Below, one piece after another: positions 15,570 to 24,148 of a stretch of 35,930 bases of DNA. The stretch is taken from assembly GCA_947165425.1 (NCBI GenBank), contig CAMVAJ010000022.1:1-35930 (forward strand), read 5' to 3'. The translations under genes and the position numbers were made by a program. The notes under the pieces are model-generated. The model saw only the letters and a program-made list of their open reading frames with translations. It searched no databases and had not been told where the DNA came from. Every line of letters starts with the position of its first letter. The stretch's first letter is position 1. Source of the DNA: an uncultured Clostridia bacterium (GTDB lineage Bacteria; Bacillota; Clostridia; Christensenellales; Aristaeellaceae).

Positions 15570-16508
15570 ATGAGCGGCTTCTTCGGGAAGTATGCGGCGC
15601 TGCGCAAGCGCAACGCGATCTACGCCTGGGATCGGGCGAAGCGGATGAAGGTCTGCTATGCCTTCCTGCTGCCCTACGCGATCCTCTTCTTCGTGTTCTA
15701 TATCCTGCCGATGCTCTCCTCGATCTTCTACTCCTTCACCTACTACAACATCCTCGAGCCCGCGCGCTTCATCGGCATCCAGAACTACACGAACCTGATT
15801 CTCCAGGACGACGTCTTCCTCACCGCGGTGAAGAACACCTTCCTCATCGCCGTGATCACCGGCCCGGTGGGCTACATCCTGTCCTTCGGCTTCGCCTGGT
15901 TCATCAACGAGCTGCCCCGCTGGGTCCGCACCTTCGCCGTGCTGGTCTTCTACGCGCCCTCCATCTCCGGCAACGCCTACTCGGTTTTCTCCATGATCTT
16001 CCGGGGCGACGCCTACGGCTGGTTCAACGCGATCCTGATGAAGCTGGGCATCATCCACACGCCGGAATTGTGGCTCTCCAACCCGGCGACCATCATGCCG
16101 GTGCTGATCTTCATCATCCTCTGGATGAGCATGTCCACGGGCTTCCTGGCCTTCGTCGCGGGCCTGCAGGGCATCGACCGCAGCCAGTACGAGGCCGGCT
16201 ACGTGGACGGCATCCGCAACCGCTGGCAGGAGCTGTACTACATCACCCTCCCGAACATGAAGCCGATGCTGCTCTTCGGCGCGGTGATGGCCATCACCCA
16301 GTCCTTCAACGTGGCCGACGTGCCCATGGCGCTGGCGGGCTTCCCCTCCACGGACTACGCGGCCCACACCGTCGTCGTCCACCTGTTCGACTACGGCTAC
16401 ACCCGCTTTGAGATGGGCTACGCCTCCGCCATCGCCACGCTCCTGTTCCTGGTGATGATCCTCTGCAACAAGCTGATCCAGAACGCGCTGAGGAGGGTGG
16501 GCACATGA
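15570..16508 (+). CDS. Sugar ABC transporter permease (MalF/UgpA type)
   Basis: A 312-residue inner-membrane permease of the CUT1 carbohydrate import family with about six transmembrane helices, beginning around FLLPYAILFFVFYILP. The EAA loop that docks the ATPase is at about residues 208-227 (EAGYVDGIRNRWQELYYITLP). GGGAGGG lies upstream of the ATG. It follows the large binding protein after 20 nt and overlaps the next permease gene by four bases (ATGA), so the two form the first permease heterodimer of the block. No ATPase gene is next to it. Confidence 0.94.
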   Translation: MSGFFGKYAALRKRNAIYAWDRAKRMKVCYAFLLPYAILFFVFYILPMLSSIFYSFTYYNILEPARFIGIQNYTNLILQDDVFLTAVKNTFLIAVITGPVGYILSFGFAWFINELPRWVRTFAVLVFYAPSISGNAYSVFSMIFRGDAYGWFNAILMKLGIIHTPELWLSNPATIMPVLIFIILWMSMSTGFLAFVAGLQGIDRSQYEAGYVDGIRNRWQELYYITLPNMKPMLLFGAVMAITQSFNVADVPMALAGFPSTDYAAHTVVVHLFDYGYTRFEMGYASAIATLLFLVMILCNKLIQNALRRVGT

Positions 16509-17401
16509 GCGTAACCAACCAGGCCTCCGCCCATCACATGAAGGCGGTCAGCGGGCGCAAGCGCCGCCCAAACCGCTCCATCGCGGGCGATATTCTGATC
16601 TGGCTGATGCTGGTCATCGTCGCCTGCATCATGGCCCTGCCCCTGGTGCTGGCCATCTCCAGCTCGCTCAAGCCGCTGGACGAGCTGTTCCGCTTCCCGC
16701 CGACGCTCTTCCCGCGGCACCCCACGCTGGACAACTTCGCCGACCTGACGGTGACCATGGGTCAGAGCTGGGTGCCCTTCAGCCGGTATCTGCTGAACAC
16801 GGTGGTCATCACGGTGCTGGGCACCTTCGGACACCTGCTCATCGCGTCGATGGCGGCCTTCGTTCTGGCGAAGTACGACTTCCCCGGCGGGCGCACCTTC
16901 TTCAACATCGTCGTGGTGGCGCTGATGTTCAACGGCTACGTGACCGCGATCCCGAACTACATCACCATGAGCCACCTGCACATCATCGACACCATCTGGT
17001 CGATCGTGCTGCCGGCCTTCGCGGCGCCCATGGGCCTGTTCCTGATGAAGCAGTTCATGGAGGGCCTGCCCATCTCCCTGATCGAGTCCGCCAAGCTCGA
17101 CGGCGCGAAGGAGTTCCGCATCTTCTGGTCCATCGTGATGCCCAACGTCAAGCCCGCGTGGCTGACGCTGATCACCCTCTCGGTGCAGGGCCTGTGGAAC
17201 ACCCGCGCCTCGGCGGTCATCTACTCCGAGGGCAAGAAGACCCTGGTCTACGCCCTGCAGCAGATCCAGGCCGGCGGCGTGGCCCGCACGGGCCAGGCGA
17301 TGGCGGTCATCGTGGTGGTCATGATCGTGCCCATCATCACATTCATTTTCTCCCAGAGCCAGATTCTGGAAACCATGGCCTCCTCCGGCCTGAAGGATTG
17401 A
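16505..17401 (+). CDS. Carbohydrate ABC transporter permease (MalG/UgpE type)
   Basis: A 298-residue partner permease with six predicted membrane helices. Typical MalG-type features are SSLKPLDELFRFPPTLFPRHPTLDNF after helix 1 and the EAA loop at about 194-213 (ESAKLDGAKEFRIFWSIVMP). It ends with SQSQILETMASSGLKD, the usual MalG-like tail. The start overlaps the upstream permease stop. It should pair with that permease to move oligosaccharide across the membrane, using a shared cytoplasmic ATPase from elsewhere. Confidence 0.94.
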   Translation: MSVTNQASAHHMKAVSGRKRRPNRSIAGDILIWLMLVIVACIMALPLVLAISSSLKPLDELFRFPPTLFPRHPTLDNFADLTVTMGQSWVPFSRYLLNTVVITVLGTFGHLLIASMAAFVLAKYDFPGGRTFFNIVVVALMFNGYVTAIPNYITMSHLHIIDTIWSIVLPAFAAPMGLFLMKQFMEGLPISLIESAKLDGAKEFRIFWSIVMPNVKPAWLTLITLSVQGLWNTRASAVIYSEGKKTLVYALQQIQAGGVARTGQAMAVIVVVMIVPIITFIFSQSQILETMASSGLKD

Positions 17402-17413
17402 GAGGTGAGCGGG

Positions 17414-18910
17414 ATGAGACAACTGCTTGCGCTCACGGCGGCCTTCATGCTCCTTGGCCTGCTGGCGGCCCCCGCCGCGCTGGCGGCGGTGGACGGCTAT
17501 GAGTACGCCTACACCTATACCTACGACTACTGGGAGGACATGCGGGAGTCCCCGGACGCCTACCGCGCCCGGCTGATGATCTCCGGCGGCTCCCTGGGCA
17601 TCCCCGGCGGGCTGAAGGCGCCCCAGGGCCTCTTCGTCCGGGGCGAGGACATCTACATCTGCGACACCGGCAACAACCGGGTGCTCCAGCTGCGGCTGAC
17701 CGACAGCAGCGCGGAGGTGGTGCGGGTGATCGACGCCTTCCAGGGCGACACCTCGCCGCTGACCTTCTCCAGCCCCCGCGACATCTATGTCACGGAGGAG
17801 GGGGACCTGTTCATCGCCGACTTCAACAACAACCGGGTCGTGCGGCTGGACCGGGATCTGAACTGGAAGCTCTCCTTCACCAAGCCCACGGACGCCACCT
17901 TCGACCAGAGCGTCAGCTTCCTGCCGAAAAAGCTGGTGGCGGACGTCTCCGGCCGGGTCTACGCCCTGGCGCAGAACGTCAACAAGGGCCTGATCAAGTT
18001 CGAGGCGGACGGCTCCTTCACCGGCTATATCGGCGCGAGCAAGGTCCGCTACACCTGGTACGACAGCATCTGGCGCCTCCTGTCCACCAAGGAGCAGCGG
18101 GCGCAGCAGGAGGCCTTTGTCCCCACGGAGTACGACAACGTGGCTCTGGACCAGGACGGGTTCTTCTACGTGGTGACCCGGACCTTCAGCGAGAACGACC
18201 TGCGCTCCGGCCAGGCCGAGCCGGTGCGCCGCCTGAACGCCATCGGCGACAACATCCTCGTGGAGAACGGCTCCAGCTACGTCATCGGCGACCTGCAGTG
18301 GGCGCCGGGCAACACCAACATCACCAACAGCGGCCCGAGCAAGTTTGTGGATGTGACGGTGCTGCAGGACGACATCTACATGGTCCTCGACTCCACCCAC
18401 AACCGGATCTTCGGCTATGACCAGCAGGGGAACCTGCTCTGGGCCTTCGGCGGCGTGGGTAACTCGGACGGCTTCTTCAACCGGCCGGTGGCCATCGAGC
18501 ACATGGGGCTGGAGCTGCTGATCCTCGACGAGGCGGGCTCCCTGACGGTGATGACGCCGACAGAGTACGGCCAGCTGGTCTACCAGGCCATCGGCGAGTA
18601 CCGCCGGGGCGAGTACGAGGCCTCCGCGGCCTCCTGGACGAAGGTGCTCGCCCAGAACGGCAACTTCGACTCAGCCTACGTGGGCATCGGCCGCGCCCTC
18701 CTGCAGGAGGAGAAATACGAGGACGCCATGCGCTACTTCAAGACCGCCCTCGACCGGAAGAACTATTCCGAGGCCTGGCGGCTGCGGCGCATGGAGATCG
18801 TGGAGGACAACATCGGCCTGATCTTCGCGGCGGTGGCGGTCCTCCTGGTGGCGCCGCCCCTGTGGCGGAGGATCCGCAAGGTCATATGGGAGGTGAAGCA
18901 GGCGTCATGA
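17414..18910 (+). CDS. Secreted NHL-repeat / TPR protein with C-terminal membrane anchor
   Basis: A 498-residue protein. A signal peptide (MRQLLALTAAFMLLGLLAA...ALA) is followed by NHL-type beta-propeller repeats across about 50-390 (APQGLFVRGEDIYICDTGNN, SPRDIYVTEEGDLFIADFNN, HNRIFGYDQQGNLLWAFGGV). A tetratricopeptide-like pair covers about 395-460 (AIGEYRRGEYEASAASWTKV, ALLQEEKYEDAMRYFKTALD). A transmembrane helix (about 467-484) and a short basic tail end it, so the propeller faces outside. The start is the ATG at 17414, just after GAGGTGAG; a GTG at 17405 is the alternative. The last four bases overlap the Yip1-type gene. NHL propellers mostly bind proteins, RNA or sugars, so an assembly or sensing role in the uptake machine is inferred, not shown. 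Confidence 0.85.
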   Translation: MRQLLALTAAFMLLGLLAAPAALAAVDGYEYAYTYTYDYWEDMRESPDAYRARLMISGGSLGIPGGLKAPQGLFVRGEDIYICDTGNNRVLQLRLTDSSAEVVRVIDAFQGDTSPLTFSSPRDIYVTEEGDLFIADFNNNRVVRLDRDLNWKLSFTKPTDATFDQSVSFLPKKLVADVSGRVYALAQNVNKGLIKFEADGSFTGYIGASKVRYTWYDSIWRLLSTKEQRAQQEAFVPTEYDNVALDQDGFFYVVTRTFSENDLRSGQAEPVRRLNAIGDNILVENGSSYVIGDLQWAPGNTNITNSGPSKFVDVTVLQDDIYMVLDSTHNRIFGYDQQGNLLWAFGGVGNSDGFFNRPVAIEHMGLELLILDEAGSLTVMTPTEYGQLVYQAIGEYRRGEYEASAASWTKVLAQNGNFDSAYVGIGRALLQEEKYEDAMRYFKTALDRKNYSEAWRLRRMEIVEDNIGLIFAAVAVLLVAPPLWRRIRKVIWEVKQAS

Positions 18911-19587
18911 GCACACGCAAATCGGCGCTCAGCCGCCCCCTGATCGAGTCCGCCTGGTGGAAGCGGTTTCTCGCCTCCGTGCGGTACAGCGGCTACGTCA
19001 TGTTCCACCCCTTCGACGGCTTCTGGGATCTGACCCACGAGCACCGCGGGACGGTGGCGGCGGCCAACTTCTTCGTGATCATGCTGCTGCTGACGCGGCT
19101 GTTCACCCTGCAGCACACGAACATGATGTTCCTCCGGGTCTACTGGCCGAAGGTCAACATCTTTCAGCAGTGCATCTCCCTGCTGATGCCCCTGGGCATC
19201 TACTGCGTCTGCAACTGGGGCCTGACCACGCTCTTTGACGGCAAGGGCACGCTGAAGGACGTCTACATCGCCACGGCCTACGCCCTGGTGCCCTACATCA
19301 TCGGCGCGCTGATCATCATCCCGCTGAGCAACGTGATCACCCTGGAGGAGGGGAGCTTCTACAGTGTGATCAGCACCTTCACGACGATCTGGTCCGCGCT
19401 GCTGCTCGTCTGCGGCATGATCCAGATCCACGACTACTCCCTGGGGAAGACCCTGCTCTTCCTCGTGATGACGGTGCTGGCGATGGCGGTCGTGATCTTC
19501 CTGCTGCTGCTGTTCCTCACCCTGGTGGGCGACGGCATCGGCTACTTCATCTCCCTGTACAAGGAGATCAATTTCAGACTGAACTGA
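18907..19587 (+). CDS. Yip1-family multi-pass membrane protein
   Basis: A 226-residue integral membrane protein with a soluble N terminus containing YSGYVMFHPFDGFWDLTHEH, a pattern I associate with bacterial Yip1-domain proteins. About five hydrophobic helices follow (around 53-67, 88-105, 120-145, 160-180, 183-212). I chose the ATG at 18907 because it overlaps the preceding stop (ATGA) and GGAGGTG lies upstream. Yip1-domain proteins in bacteria have no firm function. Here the gene is locked between the NHL/TPR protein and the DUF5696-type protein, so it may be the membrane core of a complex with them. Confidence 0.82.
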   Translation: MSTRKSALSRPLIESAWWKRFLASVRYSGYVMFHPFDGFWDLTHEHRGTVAAANFFVIMLLLTRLFTLQHTNMMFLRVYWPKVNIFQQCISLLMPLGIYCVCNWGLTTLFDGKGTLKDVYIATAYALVPYIIGALIIIPLSNVITLEEGSFYSVISTFTTIWSALLLVCGMIQIHDYSLGKTLLFLVMTVLAMAVVIFLLLLFLTLVGDGIGYFISLYKEINFRLN

Positions 19588-19601
19588 GAGGAGGAGCGCC
19601 C

Positions 19602-22175
19602 ATGGGCAAGCGGCGGAATTGGATTCGCACCATCATCGTGTGGGCGGTCCTGCTCATCGCACTCGGCCTGCTGGTTTGGAAGGTCTTTATCCCGCTGTTC
19701 TCCCCCGAGGAGGAGGAGACGGCGAATGTGGTGGAAACCTACGGCTACGACGGCCTGGAGACGAGCTGCGTGCTGGAGAACGACCATCTGCGCTTCGAGC
19801 TGGATCCCACCACGACCCATTTCACGGTGACCGACAAGCGCAGCGGGGCGGTGTGGTACTCCTCTCCGCCGGACGCGGACAGCGATCCCATCGCCCTCCC
19901 GGTGGAGAAAAACCGGATGAAGTCCGACATCACCCTCAACTACAGCCTCTCCACCGGCATGAAGACCATGCTGACCAGCAACGAGTTCAGCGTGACCAAC
20001 CAGGTCTACGAGGTCGTGCCGGAGGAGAACGCGGTGCGCGTCAACTTCTCCGTCGGCAAGATCAGCCGGACCTACATCGTGCCCCCGGCCATCACCGAGA
20101 CCCGGCTGGACAGCTTCACCGCCAACATGGAGAAGAAGCAGGTCCGGGACTTGAAGGAGTACTACGAGAAGAAGAGCCTGGACAGCCTGAAGAGCAAGGA
20201 CAACCCGGAGGAGCTGCTGGCGAACTATCCGGACCTGGCGGAGAACACGATGTACATCCTCCGCAGCAACGTGAAGGACCACGTGAAGCTGAAGCTGGAG
20301 GGCTACTTCGAGGCGGCGGGCTACACCCACGAGGACTATGAATACGACCTCTCCCGCTGCGCGCAGGCGAGCGCGCCAGCGACGGCGGTCTTCAACGTCT
20401 CCCTGCTCTTCACCCTGGAGGAGAACGACCTGGTGGTGACCGTGCCGCTGGAGGAGATCGCCTACAACAGCGGCTATCCGATCATCTCCCTCTCGGTCCT
20501 GCCGGCCTTCGGCGCGGGACACATGGAGGACGAGGGCTTCCTGCTGGTGCCGGACGGCAACGGCGGCGTCATCCGCTTCACCAACCACAAGACGGACCAG
20601 AACCCCTACTACGGCAACCTCTACGGCTGGGACTGGGCCACGCTGCGGACGCAGGTGACCAGCGAGACGAGCTGCTCCTTCCCGGCCTTCGGCATCTCGC
20701 GCAACGGCGCCTCCTTCCTCTGCCTGATCGAGGACGGCGCGCCCTGGGCGGGCGTCTCGGCGGACATCGCGGAGCGCTACACCTCCTACAACACGGTCTA
20801 CAACACCTTCACCCTCGTCCACGGCGATCCCTACGACGTCTCGGACCGGACGATCAACGCCAACTACCTCTTTGAGAGGCAGCTGCCGGAGGGCAAGCTC
20901 GTCCAGCGCTACCGTTTCCTGGAGACGGACACCGCCGCGGGCATGGCGCTGGCCTACCGGGATTACCTGCAGCACGGCATCGCGGACCACCACACCCGCG
21001 TGGACGAAAAGACGCCGGTGAGCGTGGAGCTGCTGGGCGCGGTGGACAAGGTGCAGCAGCGCTTCGGCATCCCGACGCTCCTGCCCGTGCCCATGACCAC
21101 CTACCGGCAGGCCGCGGAGATTCTCGACCGACTGGCGGCCGACGGCATGGACGGCTACTCCGTCCGCTACACCGGCTGGATGAACGGCGGCGTCAACCAG
21201 AAGATTCTCAACAAGGTCCGGCTCCTGTCGGAGCTGGGGAGCGAGAAGGATCTGAAGGCCTTCCTGGAGAAGGCGAAGGGGCAGGGCGTGGACGTCTACC
21301 TGGACGGCCTGACCTCCTTCGCGCGGCACAGCGGCTTGCTGGACGGCTTCGTCTACGTGCGGGACAGCGCGAAGTTCACCACCCAGGAGAACATCGAGCT
21401 GCGGGACTACTCCACCATCTGGTATGGCCCGGACACCGCGACCGACTCCTACTGGCTGCTCAAGCCGGCCCTGATGGAGAAGCACGCCGGCGTCCTCTCG
21501 GACGCGGCGGCGAAGTACGGGGCCGCCGGCATCGCCTACCGCGACGTGGGCAGCATGCTCTCCGCCGACTATGACCGTAAGCACTGGGTGACCCGGGCGC
21601 AGAGCCTGGCGCTGCACCAGCAGATCATGCGCGCCGCCTCGGAGAAGGGGCAGAAGGTGCTGACCCACAAGGGCTTCGACTTCGCCCTGCCGGTGAGCAA
21701 CCTGGCGGTGGATCTGGACTTCGACGGCGGCAACTACGGCATCATCGACTACTATGTGCCCTTCTACCCGACGGCGATCCACGGGCTGGCCAACTTCACC
21801 GGCTCCTCCCTGAACCTCTCGGACGACTGGGAGACGCTGCTCCTGCAGTCGGCGGAGTCCGGCGCCGGCCTCAGCTTCACCTTCAGCGCCGAGAGCGCCC
21901 AGGAGCTGCAGAGCACCTTCTACTCCTCCTTCTACGGCGCGGACATCAGCCTGGTCTACGACAAGGCGCTGTCCATCTGGCGCAGCTACATGGAGGGCCT
22001 GGGGGATCTCAACCGGGTGCCCATCACCGACTTCCGCCGGGAGGGGAGCGTCTCGGTGGTCACCTATGAGAACGGGCGGCAGGTCCTCGTCAACTACGGC
22101 TACGCCGAGGCGGAGACGGACGGCGTGAAGGTTCCCGCCCGGAGCTATCTGGTCAGGAAGGAGGGAACACCGTGA
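19602..22175 (+). CDS. DUF5696-type membrane-anchored protein, possible divergent glycosidase
   Basis: An 857-residue protein with one N-terminal transmembrane helix (about 9-31) and a large extracytoplasmic part. Residues about 45-440 form a beta-rich region starting FELDPTTTHFTVTDKRSGAV, similar in feel to the mutarotase-like sandwich of glycosidases. Residues about 465-720 look like a TIM barrel: MDGYSVRYTGWMNGG, GVDVYLDGLTSF (D568), GAAGIAYRDVGSML (D648), LTHKGFDFALP and AVDLDFDGG (704-710). A small beta domain ends the protein. From memory this matches the uncharacterised DUF5696 family seen next to ABC sugar genes in Paenibacillus and Clostridia. The hydrolase idea is my inference from the fold pattern. 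GAGGAGG precedes the ATG, and its stop overlaps the next start (GTGA). Confidence 0.82.
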   Translation: MGKRRNWIRTIIVWAVLLIALGLLVWKVFIPLFSPEEEETANVVETYGYDGLETSCVLENDHLRFELDPTTTHFTVTDKRSGAVWYSSPPDADSDPIALPVEKNRMKSDITLNYSLSTGMKTMLTSNEFSVTNQVYEVVPEENAVRVNFSVGKISRTYIVPPAITETRLDSFTANMEKKQVRDLKEYYEKKSLDSLKSKDNPEELLANYPDLAENTMYILRSNVKDHVKLKLEGYFEAAGYTHEDYEYDLSRCAQASAPATAVFNVSLLFTLEENDLVVTVPLEEIAYNSGYPIISLSVLPAFGAGHMEDEGFLLVPDGNGGVIRFTNHKTDQNPYYGNLYGWDWATLRTQVTSETSCSFPAFGISRNGASFLCLIEDGAPWAGVSADIAERYTSYNTVYNTFTLVHGDPYDVSDRTINANYLFERQLPEGKLVQRYRFLETDTAAGMALAYRDYLQHGIADHHTRVDEKTPVSVELLGAVDKVQQRFGIPTLLPVPMTTYRQAAEILDRLAADGMDGYSVRYTGWMNGGVNQKILNKVRLLSELGSEKDLKAFLEKAKGQGVDVYLDGLTSFARHSGLLDGFVYVRDSAKFTTQENIELRDYSTIWYGPDTATDSYWLLKPALMEKHAGVLSDAAAKYGAAGIAYRDVGSMLSADYDRKHWVTRAQSLALHQQIMRAASEKGQKVLTHKGFDFALPVSNLAVDLDFDGGNYGIIDYYVPFYPTAIHGLANFTGSSLNLSDDWETLLLQSAESGAGLSFTFSAESAQELQSTFYSSFYGADISLVYDKALSIWRSYMEGLGDLNRVPITDFRREGSVSVVTYENGRQVLVNYGYAEAETDGVKVPARSYLVRKEGTP

Positions 22176-23086
22176 GCGGAGCGAGAGCGCGCGGGCGGCA
22201 TCTGAACGTCCGTACCCACCGGGCGATCTACGGCTATCTCTTCATCCTGCCCTTCATCGTCGGTTTCCTGGCCTTCCTGGTCTGGCCGCTGTTCCACTCG
22301 CTGTGGATGAGCTTCTGCCAGGTGGATATCGACGCCGCGGGCTTCCACCCCAATTTCATCGGCATCGCGAACTACTCCAAGGCCTTCACGGTCGACCCTG
22401 AGTTCAACAAGCTGATGTCGGACGAGATCTTCCGCATCGTCACGCACACCATCGCGATCCTGGTCATCTCGCTGATGATCGCGATCATCCTGAACCAGGA
22501 GTTCAAGGGCCGGGCCTTCGTCCGGGCGATCTTCTTCCTGCCGGTGATCCTCTCCTCGGGCGTGCTGGTGGGCCTGGAGACCAACAACTCCCTGATGCAG
22601 TCCATCCAGTCCGCGATCCAGGACAACGCCAGCTTCCAGCTCTCGGACAGCGTGATGAACATCCTGCGGCTGTCGGGGCTCGGCACGGGCATCCTGGACG
22701 TGGTGGGGCAGGTCATCAGCGAGGTGCAGGACATCGTCATGGCCTCGGGCCTGCAGATCATCGTCTTCCTGACCGGCCTGCAGGGCATCCCCGGGAGCCT
22801 GTACGAGGCGGCGGACATGGAGGGCTGCACCCGCTGGGAGTCCTTCTGGAAGATCACCTTCCCGCTGATCAGCCCGCTGCTGATCGTCAACATCATCTAC
22901 TCGGTCATCGACTTCTTCATGAAGACGGACAACGAGGTCATGACCAAGATCAACGAGACCATGGTCATCAACATGGACTACGGCTTCGCCTCGGCCATGG
23001 CCTGGATCTACTTCGCGGTGGTCATCGTCATTATCGGCATCGCTTCGCTGATCGTGTCCAAGGGGGTGGTGGGATCCTATGAGTAA
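22172..23086 (+). CDS. Sugar ABC transporter permease, second pair (MalF type)
   Basis: A 304-residue CUT1 permease with six predicted helices (first at YLFILPFIVGFLAFLVWPLF). The EAA loop begins near residue 212 (YEAADMEGCTRWESFWKITFP). It starts with GTG overlapping the DUF5696 stop and ends 8 nt inside the next gene. It is clearly diverged from the first MalF-type permease in this block, for instance in the insertion before the EAA loop, so it is not a recent duplicate and may handle another substrate. Confidence 0.94.
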   Translation: MSGARARGRHLNVRTHRAIYGYLFILPFIVGFLAFLVWPLFHSLWMSFCQVDIDAAGFHPNFIGIANYSKAFTVDPEFNKLMSDEIFRIVTHTIAILVISLMIAIILNQEFKGRAFVRAIFFLPVILSSGVLVGLETNNSLMQSIQSAIQDNASFQLSDSVMNILRLSGLGTGILDVVGQVISEVQDIVMASGLQIIVFLTGLQGIPGSLYEAADMEGCTRWESFWKITFPLISPLLIVNIIYSVIDFFMKTDNEVMTKINETMVINMDYGFASAMAWIYFAVVIVIIGIASLIVSKGVVGSYE

Positions 23087-24083
23087 GCAAGTCATCGAGG
23101 GCCACCAGCTTCCCTCCTTCTGGGAGCGGAACCGCCGCTCCCACGGGTATCTGCTCCGGCGGGAGGCCCGCAGCAAGGCCTACAAATTCTTCCGGTTCCT
23201 GCTGCTGTTCGCCATCTGCTTCCTGATCCTGCACCCGATTCTGGACAAGCTGTCGGTGAGCCTGATGGAGGAGCGGGATCTGTACGACTCCTCGATCACG
23301 GCCATTCCGCGGCACGTGACCCTGGACAACTACCGCATCACCTCCGAGCAGATCTACTATCCCAAGGCGCTGCTCAACACCCTCTGGATCTCGGTGCTGG
23401 TGGCGGTGCTGCAGGTGGCGGCGTGCACGCTGGTGGGCTACGGCTTCGGCCGCTTCGAGTTCCCGCTGAAAAAGCTCTGGTTCGCGGCGGTGATCCTGAT
23501 CATCATCGTGCCGCCCCAGACCATCTCCACCTCCCTCTACCTGCGCTTCCGCTACTTCGATATCTTCGGCATCGTGAAGCTGTTCAACAAGGGCGAGGCG
23601 CTGAACCTGCGCGGCTCGTCGATCCCCTACTACCTGATGAGCATCACCTGCATGGGTCTGAAGAATGGGCTGTATATCTTCATGCTCCGGCAGTTCTTCG
23701 CCAGCGTGCCCCAGTCGCTGGAGGAGGCGGCCTATGTGGACGGCTGCTCCGTGTTCCGCACCTTCTGGCAGGTGATCCTGCCGGAGGCGGTGCCGGTGAT
23801 CGTCTCCTGCCTGCTCTTCGCCTTTGTCTGGCAGTGGACGGACACCTTCTACGCCCGCCTGTTCCTGGGCGGCAACACCCTCCTGTCGATGCAGGTCTCC
23901 GGCATCGCGGACCGGATCGGCAACTACTTCTCGACGCAGCTGGGCATCCAGACGTCCCTTGGACGCCGCCAGCAGTTCGTCTCGACCGCGACCCTGATGG
24001 TGGTCGCCCCGCTCCTGCTGGTCTACCTCTTCGCCCAGAAAAGCTTCGTGGAGAGCATCTCCACCAGCGGCATGAAGATGTAA
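23079..24083 (+). CDS. Carbohydrate ABC transporter permease, second pair (MalG type)
   Basis: A 334-residue partner of the preceding permease. It has a longer polar N terminus (about 1-40), then six helices, with the EAA loop near residue 215 (EEAAYVDGCSVFRTFWQVILP) and the tail KSFVESISTSGMKM. The 8-base overlap with the upstream gene implies coupled translation. It should work with the binding protein encoded 65 nt downstream. Confidence 0.94.
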   Translation: MSKQVIEGHQLPSFWERNRRSHGYLLRREARSKAYKFFRFLLLFAICFLILHPILDKLSVSLMEERDLYDSSITAIPRHVTLDNYRITSEQIYYPKALLNTLWISVLVAVLQVAACTLVGYGFGRFEFPLKKLWFAAVILIIIVPPQTISTSLYLRFRYFDIFGIVKLFNKGEALNLRGSSIPYYLMSITCMGLKNGLYIFMLRQFFASVPQSLEEAAYVDGCSVFRTFWQVILPEAVPVIVSCLLFAFVWQWTDTFYARLFLGGNTLLSMQVSGIADRIGNYFSTQLGIQTSLGRRQQFVSTATLMVVAPLLLVYLFAQKSFVESISTSGMKM

Positions 24084-24107
24084 CCCCGGTTCCCACTTTT
24101 GTTCCAA

Positions 24108-24126
24108 CAGGTCCAGGAAGGACCTG
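24108..24126 (+). promoter_or_regulatory. Stem-loop in front of the second binding-protein gene
   Basis: CAGGTCC (24108-24114) and GGACCTG (24120-24126) form a 7-bp stem with a 5-nt loop, followed by AAAATAAAAAGGAGGT rather than a T-run. It is therefore not a terminator on the plus strand. In ABC operons such loops often mark RNA processing that raises binding-protein output; that role is inferred here. Confidence 0.55.
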
Positions 24127-24148
24127 AAAATAAAAAGGAGGTACCCCT

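Noticed and set aside
15570..24083. The two permease pairs as a recent tandem duplication.
   Set aside because: Outside the EAA loop and helix pattern the pairs differ strongly in sequence and length (312/298 against 304/334 residues), so they are old paralogues.
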